From: Candidatus Magasanikiibacteriota bacterium
GTDB lineage: Bacteria; Patescibacteriota; Patescibacteriia; Magasanikbacterales; UBA10003
Assembly (NCBI GenBank): GCA_003514455.1
Contig: DOQH01000013.1
Span: 22,232 to 44,874 of the forward strand
Direction: 5' to 3'
DNA: 22,643 nucleotides
Each line of letters begins with the position of its first letter. Position 1 is the stretch's first letter. Positions 1 to 6,657 of the stretch are shown in pieces. The notes beneath the pieces were generated by a model that ran no database searches, was not told the DNA's origin, and saw only the letters and a program-made list of their open reading frames with translations. Made by a program: the position numbers and the translations under genes.

Positions 1-156
1 GAAAAAATTAAAAAACATTTTGGCGACAAAGTCTCGGCTGAAACAAAAATTGACCCAAGTATTTTGGGCGGTATAAAAATTTTCATGGGCGATAAAATTT
101 TAGATGCGAGTTTAAAAACACAATTATTAAAATTTAAAAAGGGACTATGTCAGTAA
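1..156 (+). CDS. atpH: ATP synthase F1 delta subunit, C-terminal end (partial)
   Basis: Open from the first base of the window, this frame gives 51 residues ending in a stop at 154-156. The visible tail ([16 protein letters not shown], then [16 protein letters not shown]) matches the C-terminal end of the F1 delta subunit, whose usual signature is a D-P-S-x-x-G-G turn followed by a G-D-K hairpin and a last basic helix. Delta is the stalk protein that holds the F1 head to the peripheral b subunits. The frame overlaps the atpA start by 10 bases, the usual atpH-atpA junction in bacterial atp operons. The N-terminal domain lies outside the window. The call rests on the tail motif together with the position directly before atpA. 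Confidence 0.88.
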   Translation, partial: EKIKKHFGDKVSAETKIDPSILGGIKIFMGDKILDASLKTQLLKFKKGLCQ

Positions 157-1652
157 ACTCAATTGTAGAACAGCTTAAAAAAAATATTGCGGCCTTTGAA
201 AAAAAGACCGAAGTGGAAGAAGTCGGCGCCATTATTGAAATTGGCGATGGCATTGCAAAAATCAGCGGTCTAACCGAATGTCAGGCCTCGGAAATTTTGG
301 AATTTTCCAACGCTGAAAAAGGTGGGGGAAAAACTTTTGGCGTAGCTTTGAATCTTGAAACCGAAACAGTCGGCGCCATGATTTTGGGTGAATTCAAACA
401 TCTTAAAGAAGGTGATATTGTGAAAAGAACCGGCCGCATTCTCTCCGTGCCTGTGGCAGATGAATTAATCGGCCGCGTGGTTAATCCATTGGGCGAACCG
501 ATTGATGGCGGAGCGCCAATTAAAACCAATAAATATTATCCTCTTGAAAAAATCGCTTCAGGCGTGATTACTCGCGAGCGGGTGAATTCCCCTGTGCAAA
601 CCGGCATCAAAGCCATTGACGCCATGATTCCTATTGGCCGCGGCCAGCGCGAATTGATTATTGGAGATCGCCAAACAGGAAAAACAGCTGTGGCAATTGA
701 CGCCATTATCAATCAAAAAGGCAAAAACATGATTTGCGTGTATGTGGCTATTGGCCAAAAAAAATCAAAAATAGCTCGCATTGTCGCGAAATTAAAAGAA
801 ACCGGCGCCATGGATTACACTATTGTGGTGGTGGCTGGCGCGTCTGATCCCGCATCATTGGTGTATTTGGCGCCTTACGCAGGTTGCGCAATGGGTGAAT
901 ATTTTATGGATCAAGGAAAAGATGTTTTATGCGTTTATGATGATTTGTCCAAACAGGCCTGGGCTTATCGCGAGGTTTCGCTGTTATTGCGCCGTCCTCC
1001 AGGCCGCGAAGCGTACCCGGGTGATGTCTTTTATTTGCACTCTCGCTTGTTGGAACGCGCTTGCAAATTAAATAAGGACTTTGGCGGTGGCTCTTTGACC
1101 GCTCTGCCGATTATTGAAACACAAGCGGGTGATGTGACTGCATACATTCCCACAAATGTAATTTCAATTACCGACGGACAAATTTATTTGGAAACTGATT
1201 TATTTTATCGCGGCATTCGACCGGCTTTGAATGTTGGTTTGTCAGTGTCGCGCGTGGGCGGGGACGCCCAAACCAAACCAATGAAAAAAGTTGCCGGCAA
1301 ATTAAAATTAGCCATGGCGCAATTCCGCGAATTGGAGGCGTTTGCTCAATTTGCGTCTGATCTTGATCCTGAAACAAAAAAACAAATTGACCGCGGAACG
1401 CGCATTACCGAACTTTTAAAACAACCTCAATTCAGTCCTGCCGCAGTAGAAGATCAAGTGCTCGCAATTTACGCCGTGAACAATGGATATTTTGATAGCG
1501 TTGAAGTCGCAAAAGTAGCTGAAACTGAGAAAAAACTGGTTGAATTCGCTCATCGCGAAAATCCGGAATTGTTGAAAAAAATTGTCAAAGGCGAGTGGGA
1601 TGAAAAAATTGAAAATGAAATTAAAAAAGTCTGCGAAGAATTTATAAAATAA
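147..1652 (+). CDS. atpA: ATP synthase F1 alpha subunit
   Basis: At 501 residues this is full length for the alpha subunit, the non-catalytic nucleotide-binding partner of beta in the F1 hexamer. Visible features in order are the N-terminal beta-barrel (about residues 25-95), the P-loop GDRQTGKT at 173-180, the VYVAIGQK segment just after it, the [12 protein letters not shown] block, the [20 protein letters not shown] block, and the C-terminal helical domain from about residue 380. The start at 147 gives the expected [14 protein letters not shown] opening helix that contacts delta, and it overlaps the end of atpH. A weak purine run (AAAAAGGGA) precedes it. No key residue is missing. The gene sits in the canonical order atpH-atpA-atpG-atpD-atpC, with atpG starting 7 bases downstream. 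Confidence 0.98.
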   Translation: MSVNSIVEQLKKNIAAFEKKTEVEEVGAIIEIGDGIAKISGLTECQASEILEFSNAEKGGGKTFGVALNLETETVGAMILGEFKHLKEGDIVKRTGRILSVPVADELIGRVVNPLGEPIDGGAPIKTNKYYPLEKIASGVITRERVNSPVQTGIKAIDAMIPIGRGQRELIIGDRQTGKTAVAIDAIINQKGKNMICVYVAIGQKKSKIARIVAKLKETGAMDYTIVVVAGASDPASLVYLAPYAGCAMGEYFMDQGKDVLCVYDDLSKQAWAYREVSLLLRRPPGREAYPGDVFYLHSRLLERACKLNKDFGGGSLTALPIIETQAGDVTAYIPTNVISITDGQIYLETDLFYRGIRPALNVGLSVSRVGGDAQTKPMKKVAGKLKLAMAQFRELEAFAQFASDLDPETKKQIDRGTRITELLKQPQFSPAAVEDQVLAIYAVNNGYFDSVEVAKVAETEKKLVEFAHRENPELLKKIVKGEWDEKIENEIKKVCEEFIK

Positions 1653-1659
1653 CAGGGCT

Positions 1660-2619
1660 ATGCCGGTAAACGCCAAAATTATCAGACGCCGCGTCAAATC
1701 CGTCGGCAACACCAAAAAAATCACCAAGGCAATGGAATTGGTGGCGGCGGCAAAAATGCGCAAAGCAACGCGCGCGGCTCTTGCCACCCGCTCTTATGCT
1801 GTTTTGGCGCGAGAAATGATGAATAAACTGTCGCAAATGAAGGGATTGAAACACAATCCTTTAATGAAAGCTCAAAAAGTTGAGAATCTTTTGCTCGTGT
1901 TAATCAGCTCCAATAGGGGACTGTGCGGCGGATTTAACGCCAATATCTATAAAAAAACAATTGAACAGATTAAAAATGTAGAAAAAATAGCGGTTCAACG
2001 CTCATTTGGCGAACGAATTAATCCGACGGTCGGCAAAAAAATAAATCTGGGCGCCATTACCATTGGGAAAAAAGGTGAAAGAATCATGAAAAAATTGGGT
2101 GTTAATGTAATCGCGAGTTTTCATAATTTTTCCGATACTCCGTCTTTAATGGAAGCCGCGCCAATCGCAAAAATCATTAAAGAAGAATTTGTTAAAAACA
2201 ATTTTCAAAAAGTGGCGGTTATTTACACGGATTATGTTTCCGCCATCACGCAAAAACCGACCATCAGACAGGTTTTGCCCATTTCGCCGTTGGATTTGGA
2301 AAAAATGTTAAAGGCCTTGGGCGACCGCAGTTTTGAAAAAGAAATAACAGATGAAAAACCGATTGAATTTATTTTTGAACCAAATCCAGAATTTATTTTA
2401 GAACAAATGTTGCCGCGGTTGATTGAAATACAAATTTATCAGGCATTGTTGGAATCATCCGCATCTGAACACAGCGCTCGAATGATGGCTATGCGCAACG
2501 CGTCGGAAGCTGCTGAAGAAATGATTGATGATTTGGTTTTTACATTAAATCAAGCCCGCCAAGCAGGTATTACGCGCGAAATCGCGGAAATTTCCGGCGG
2601 AGCCGCGGCATTGGAATAA
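1660..2619 (+). CDS. atpG: ATP synthase F1 gamma subunit
   Basis: This 319-residue protein is the rotor shaft that turns inside the alpha3-beta3 head and couples proton flow to ATP synthesis. Both signature ends of the family are visible: the N-terminal helix IRRRVKSVGNTKKITKAMEL at residues 7-26 followed by VAAAKMRKA, and the C-terminal helix with EHSARMMAMRNASEAAEEMI then LNQARQAGITREIAEISGGA. In between is the alpha/beta domain with the LVLISSNRGLCGGFNANI segment typical of gamma. The length is slightly above the usual 285-310 residues, with the extra sequence in the middle domain rather than in the conserved helices. Gene spacing (7 bases after atpA, 30 before atpD) places it in the same transcript. 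Confidence 0.97.
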   Translation: MPVNAKIIRRRVKSVGNTKKITKAMELVAAAKMRKATRAALATRSYAVLAREMMNKLSQMKGLKHNPLMKAQKVENLLLVLISSNRGLCGGFNANIYKKTIEQIKNVEKIAVQRSFGERINPTVGKKINLGAITIGKKGERIMKKLGVNVIASFHNFSDTPSLMEAAPIAKIIKEEFVKNNFQKVAVIYTDYVSAITQKPTIRQVLPISPLDLEKMLKALGDRSFEKEITDEKPIEFIFEPNPEFILEQMLPRLIEIQIYQALLESSASEHSARMMAMRNASEAAEEMIDDLVFTLNQARQAGITREIAEISGGAAALE

Positions 2620-2631
2620 TTATTTTAATAA

Positions 2632-4020
<1,389 letters not shown>

Positions 4021-4021
4021 T

Positions 4022-4186
4022 ATGGCCAAGGAAAATAAAGAACAACTCATACCTGATTTTGCCAAACCATTTATTGAAGAAGTCAATCTCAAACGAATGA
4101 AAAAAGGCGATCCGCTTTTAAAAGAGGAAGAGGTCAGGGATTTGATTGATAAATTGGATATTATTAAAAATGGTTATGCCGGCTAA
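4022..4186 (+). CDS. Small charged protein between atpD and atpC, unknown function
   Basis: An ATG one base after the atpD stop opens a 54-residue frame that ends inside the start of atpC. It exactly fills the gap that would otherwise be the only long gap in this operon. The predicted peptide is soluble and strongly charged: it opens MAKENKEQLIPDFAKPFIEE and continues with KRMKKGDPLLKEEEVRDLID; no membrane segment or cysteine is present. The fit between flanking genes, the helix-like charge pattern and ordinary codon use argue that it is translated. I do not recognise the family. It could be an accessory or regulatory factor of F1, or simply a passenger whose translation couples atpD to atpC. 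Too short to be certain without conservation data. Confidence 0.6.
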   Translation: MAKENKEQLIPDFAKPFIEEVNLKRMKKGDPLLKEEEVRDLIDKLDIIKNGYAG

Positions 4187-4622
4187 AATTTCTTTTGAAA
4201 TCACAACACCTGAACGCACAATTTTCAAAGATGAAATTGACCAAATCACCTTGCCTACTGAAATGGGTGAGATAACAATTTTACCAAATCACATCCCACT
4301 TGTATCCATGTTACGGCCGGGGGAAATGCGTTTGATTAAAAATGGCGCGGAAAGTTTGTTCGCGGTTGCCGGAGGATTTATTGAAATCCAACCGAATAAT
4401 CGCGTGATTGTTCTGGCTGATAACGCCGAACGGGCTGAAGAAATCAGTATTGAAAGAGCTGAGGCCGCTCGACAAAGAGCCGAAGAATTGATGAAGCAAA
4501 AAAGTGTTCAAGATGTGGAATACACAGGTTTGGCTGTTAAAATTGAACGCGAACTGGCGCGTTTGCGAGTGGCTAGAAAACATCGCGGCAAACACAGCGG
4601 CCGAGTTCGACTTGACGAATAA
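4176..4622 (+). CDS. atpC: ATP synthase F1 epsilon subunit
   Basis: Starting at 4176 gives 148 residues opening MPAKISFEITTPERTIF, which matches the usual epsilon opening (F-E-I-V-T-P-E-R). An in-frame ATG two codons upstream (4170) is an alternative, and a farther one at 4146 would add eight non-homologous residues. The N-terminal beta-sandwich shows TLPTEMGEITILPNHIPLVS and FAVAGGFIEIQPNNRVIVLA, both family hallmarks. The C-terminal helical pair (from about residue 92, AERAEEISIERAEAARQRAE) is slightly longer than in E. coli and ends in a basic tail. Epsilon sits on the rotor and can inhibit ATP hydrolysis. The start overlaps the preceding small ORF by 11 bases. The -35 box of the next transcription unit lies over its last codons and its stop. 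Confidence 0.94.
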   Translation: MPAKISFEITTPERTIFKDEIDQITLPTEMGEITILPNHIPLVSMLRPGEMRLIKNGAESLFAVAGGFIEIQPNNRVIVLADNAERAEEISIERAEAARQRAEELMKQKSVQDVEYTGLAVKIERELARLRVARKHRGKHSGRVRLDE

Positions 4623-4640
4623 GATTATTTTTGTTATAGT
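4612..4640 (+). promoter_or_regulatory. Promoter of the GC-rich cassette gene
   Basis: TTGACG at 4612-4617 and TATAGT at 4635-4640 are separated by 17 bases, and the -10 box is preceded by TGT, an extended -10 element. Both boxes match the sigma-70 consensus at 5 of 6 positions. The -35 box lies inside the last codons of atpC, so the new unit starts exactly where the ATP synthase operon ends. A transcript would begin near 4647, leaving a leader of about 95 bases. Confidence 0.75.
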
Positions 4641-4659
4641 AACAAATCATAAAAGAAGC

Positions 4660-4689
4660 TAAAAGGAGATGAAGTATCGTCTCTTTTTA
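4660..4689 (+). other. Leader hairpin upstream of the cassette gene
   Basis: TAAAAGGAGA (4660-4669) can pair with TCTCTTTTTA (4680-4689) across a 10-base loop, with one G-U pair. It lies 38 bases beyond the atpC stop and at the beginning of the cassette leader. The 3' arm ends in a T run, so it might act as a weak terminator for the atp operon or as a leader structure for the cassette. The stem is AT-rich and no separate U tract follows, so a firm terminator call is not justified. Confidence 0.4.
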
Positions 4690-4726
4690 GGTTCTTTCAG
4701 GGAGAAGGGACCGCGCGGAAACCAAG

Positions 4727-4734
4727 AAGGAGGA
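4727..4734 (+). promoter_or_regulatory. Strong Shine-Dalgarno of the cassette gene
   Basis: AAGGAGGA at 4727-4734 lies seven bases before the ATG at 4742, a near-perfect match to the anti-SD. Core genes in this window nearly all lack such a site, so this signal both fixes the start of the cassette gene and marks the unit as different from its neighbours. Confidence 0.85.
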
Positions 4735-4741
4735 TCTTTCG

Positions 4742-5395
4742 ATGGGAACACTGCCTATCGGGCACCGGGAGCTGATTGAAAATCTAAGACGGGCCAAGGT
4801 CTTACAGGACATGGATGAACAAAAATTCAATCCTACCCGTTTGGCCATAGTAGCATGCTCTGATGGTCAACGACTGCCCGAAATTACTACTTTCCATTTG
4901 CGACTGGCTGAAAATCAGATGCCCGGCGCCGGACTTGATTCGTGCTGTATTCATACTTTGGCTCTTAACGGCGGCGGCCTGCTTCTGGCAGAAGAGTCGC
5001 CCGTGGTTAACCCGAACTTGCGAGAAGACCGCGTCTTTCATCAGCATCTGTGCGATGCCATACGCATCAAGGGACTTGATGCAAATGGTGAACGGCCAAC
5101 TGTGGTACTCTATACGCACATGCCTTGCGGGGCGGCCGAGCTTCACGATCTCGACCCATTGGAGCAAATGGAGCTCATTGCCTTGGCCAAGGATCGTCTG
5201 AAGACCGCGCACCCTGCGTGGCGAATCCTCTTGTGTGTTCATGTGCATTACCCTACCAATGGCAGAGAGGAAGCGAAACCTCGCACTTACCACTTTTCGC
5301 GCAAGCACTTGCAGGCATGGCTGGCGGACAGCTACAGCAGCGGTCTGATCTTCAGAACACGCAGCCGCCACGGCCTCGCAGCCGCGCGCGCCTAA
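4742..5395 (+). CDS. Beta-carbonic-anhydrase-like protein on a GC-rich cassette
   Basis: The 217-residue product shows a beta-carbonic-anhydrase-like metal site. The first ligand region is IVACSDGQRLPE with Cys39, Asp41 and Arg44; the second is VVLYTHMPCGAAEL with His126 and Cys129, the H-x-x-C-G motif. Between them is LALNGGG, at the place of the usual N-A-G-G loop. In classic beta enzymes the first motif is C-x-D-x-R; here there is one extra residue before the arginine, so hydration of CO2 is not assured, though Zn binding is likely. The gene is visibly richer in G+C and in CTG/GCC/CGC codons than its neighbours, and has its own promoter, strong SD and terminator. The next gene aligns with it motif by motif. 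I infer a horizontally acquired single-gene cassette. Exact substrate unknown. Confidence 0.72.
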   Translation: MGTLPIGHRELIENLRRAKVLQDMDEQKFNPTRLAIVACSDGQRLPEITTFHLRLAENQMPGAGLDSCCIHTLALNGGGLLLAEESPVVNPNLREDRVFHQHLCDAIRIKGLDANGERPTVVLYTHMPCGAAELHDLDPLEQMELIALAKDRLKTAHPAWRILLCVHVHYPTNGREEAKPRTYHFSRKHLQAWLADSYSSGLIFRTRSRHGLAAARA

Positions 5396-5407
5396 CCAAC
5401 ACATCCC

Positions 5408-5449
5408 ACACTGTCAGTCCCGAACCGGCTGACAGTGTATCCCTTTTTT
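5408..5449 (+). terminator. Intrinsic terminator of the cassette
   Basis: ACACTGTCAG (5408-5417) and CTGACAGTGT (5429-5438) form a perfect 10-bp stem around an 11-base loop, followed after five bases by a run of six T. It stands 13 bases after the cassette gene stop and closes the unit that begins at the promoter at 4612. Confidence 0.9.
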
Positions 5450-5469
5450 ATAAATATCATTAAAATTTT

Positions 5470-5892
5470 ATGTCTCATCATTGCAAGGCCTTAATTTTAC
5501 ACTGCATTGATTTTCGCTTTCATGAATCCATTAAAAATTGGCTTAAAGAAAAAGGACTGACAAATAATTGCGACATAGTGTCTTTGGCCGGAGCGAGTAA
5601 GGGCTTGATCACCCCAAAAAATCCAGCCGAACCGGAAATTATTCTACGTCAAATTGAAATTTCTTCAAATTTACACAAAATTTCTCAAGTAATTTTAATG
5701 AATCACACTGATTGCGGCGCATATGGCGGCCGTGATGCTTTTGTCACAAGCGAGGATGAACATTCACAGCATGTTGGCGATATGCAAAAGGCCAAAAAAT
5801 TGATTCTCAAAAAATTTCCGGAATTGGAAGTTAAAATAATTCTCGCAAAAATCAATCCACTGGAGCAAATCAATTTTGAAAAAGTTGAATAA
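5470..5892 (+). CDS. Small beta-carbonic-anhydrase-like protein
   Basis: This 140-residue protein has the complete beta-carbonic-anhydrase metal-site signature: LHCIDFRF with Cys12, Asp14 and Arg16 in the canonical C-x-D-x-R spacing, and MNHTDCGAYGG with His79 and Cys82. A glycine-containing loop IVSLAGASKGL lies between them. It is shorter than typical beta enzymes (about 180-220 residues), lacking the usual N-terminal helices, but it starts and ends cleanly. It matches the upstream GC-rich gene in order and spacing of motifs while having the AT-rich composition of the rest of the genome. The ATG is preceded by AAAATTTTATG with no SD. A role in CO2/bicarbonate conversion is plausible from the motifs; a metal-binding protein of other activity in the same fold cannot be excluded. 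Confidence 0.75.
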   Translation: MSHHCKALILHCIDFRFHESIKNWLKEKGLTNNCDIVSLAGASKGLITPKNPAEPEIILRQIEISSNLHKISQVILMNHTDCGAYGGRDAFVTSEDEHSQHVGDMQKAKKLILKKFPELEVKIILAKINPLEQINFEKVE

Positions 5893-5894
5893 AA

Positions 5895-5924
5895 AATAAT
5901 CCAGCCTGAAACGGCTGGGTTATT
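5895..5924 (+). terminator. Terminator hairpin, probably bidirectional
   Basis: AATAATCCAGCC (5895-5906) pairs with GGCTGGGTTATT (5913-5924) across a six-base loop, with one G-T pair. The 3' arm ends in T-rich sequence and the 5' arm is preceded by an A run, so it could work in either direction. It begins two bases after the stop of the small carbonic-anhydrase-like gene and ends seven bases before the glycosylase start. Confidence 0.8.
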
Positions 5925-5931
5925 TGTCTGT

Positions 5932-6648
5932 ATGAATGTTATTAAAATTTTTAATCAACTCTACAAACAACACGGCTCGCAGAACTGGTGGCCTGTTGTC
6001 GGCCATAACTCTCTTTTTGAAATCTGCGTTGGCGCGATTTTGACTCAAAATACGGCATGGACTAATGTGGAAAAAGCGATTAAATGCCTTTTAAAGTCCA
6101 ATTTAATGTCACCAAAAGCCATTGCCGCCTGCCCATCAGGAAAACTCCAAAAATGCATCCACTCATCCGGCTATTACAAACAAAAATCAAAAAAACTTAA
6201 AATTTTTTCCGTTTGGCTGATAAAAAAATATAAAGGCGATTTGCGTCTTTTTTTCAAAAAGCCACTGGCATCAGCGCGAGAAGAATTATTATCACTCTGG
6301 GGCATTGGTCCGGAAACAGCTGACTCCATACTTTTATATGCCGGTAAAAAACCAATTTTTGTAATTGACTCGTACACCAAACGACTATGCAAAAAATATG
6401 GCGTGGAATTCAAAACCTATGGTGAATATCAAAAATTTTTTGAAAATAATTTGATTCTTGCCGTATCATCCCGAGCGAAGCGTAAAACGCGAAGCCGAGG
6501 GATCTGTTGTGGGAAAGATAAAATATGCAAAAGATTCCTCCACTCGTCCTTCGGACTCGGTCGGAATGACAAGCTAAACAACAGTACGCTTATCCGAATC
6601 TATAACGAATTTCACGCTTTGATTGTCAAATGGGGAAAAGAGAGCTAA
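5932..6648 (+). CDS. HhH-GPD DNA glycosylase (endonuclease III / MagIII-like) with an in-frame repeat insertion
   Basis: This 238-residue protein has the endonuclease III superfamily core: an N-terminal ILTQNTAWTNVEKA helix (residues 36-49), the helix-hairpin-helix LWGIGPETADSI (122-133), and the catalytic aspartate region VIDSYTKRL with Asp146. The HhH has Glu128 where bifunctional Nth enzymes carry the lyase lysine, so a monofunctional base-excision glycosylase of the MagIII/COG2231 type is more likely than a true Nth. The Fe-S cysteines that follow the GPD domain in many relatives are absent: the protein stops right after FHALIVKWGKES. Residues about 179-213 are encoded by a palindromic repeat inserted in frame, between the conserved helices ending FFENNL and beginning IRIYNEFHAL. 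The enzyme may tolerate the surface loop or may be impaired. It would act in base excision repair. Confidence 0.8.
   Translation: MNVIKIFNQLYKQHGSQNWWPVVGHNSLFEICVGAILTQNTAWTNVEKAIKCLLKSNLMSPKAIAACPSGKLQKCIHSSGYYKQKSKKLKIFSVWLIKKYKGDLRLFFKKPLASAREELLSLWGIGPETADSILLYAGKKPIFVIDSYTKRLCKKYGVEFKTYGEYQKFFENNLILAVSSRAKRKTRSRGICCGKDKICKRFLHSSFGLGRNDKLNNSTLIRIYNEFHALIVKWGKES
6466..6569. repeat. Palindromic repeat pair (REP/BIME or MITE-like) inside the glycosylase gene
   Basis: The element is bounded by TCATCCCGAGCGAAGCG (left) and, read on the other strand from the right, TCATTCCGACCGAGTCC. These are diverged inverted copies of the same end, about 38 bases each. The left arm can fold on itself (ATCCC with GGGAT), as can the right (GTCC-TTC-GGAC inside ATTCC/GGAAT). 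Arginine/lysine/cysteine-rich translation of this stretch is unlike the rest of the protein. The general pattern T-C-A-T-Y-C-C-G-A...G-G-R-A-T resembles dispersed intergenic repeats known from many bacteria. No target duplication is obvious, and exact ends are uncertain by a few bases. Confidence 0.8.
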
Positions 6649-6651
6649 AAT
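6623..6651 (+). promoter_or_regulatory. Candidate promoter of the helicase-nuclease gene (possibly leaderless)
   Basis: TTGTCA (6623-6628) and TAAAAT (6646-6651) are 17 bases apart, each matching consensus at 5 of 6 positions. The helicase ATG is at 6658, seven bases after the -10 box, which is where RNA polymerase would be expected to start. A leaderless mRNA is therefore possible. The boxes overlap the end of the glycosylase gene, so read-through from upstream is the alternative. Confidence 0.5.
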
Positions 6652-6657
6652 GATTTT

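Noticed and set aside
1416..1787. 123-codon minus-strand frame opposite the atpA/atpG junction
   Set aside because: It is a shadow of two strongly conserved coding regions and spans both; no start signal or domain is seen.
4669..4779. 36-codon frame in the cassette leader starting right after AAAAGGAG
   Set aside because: The purine run directly abuts the ATG with no spacer, the frame overlaps the start of the real gene, and the ATG lies within a hairpin stem.
4802..5404. 200-codon open frame on the minus strand opposite the GC-rich cassette gene
   Set aside because: GC-rich composition keeps the antisense frame open. The plus strand has promoter, SD, terminator and recognisable metal-site motifs, while the antisense product has no recognisable pattern or start signals.
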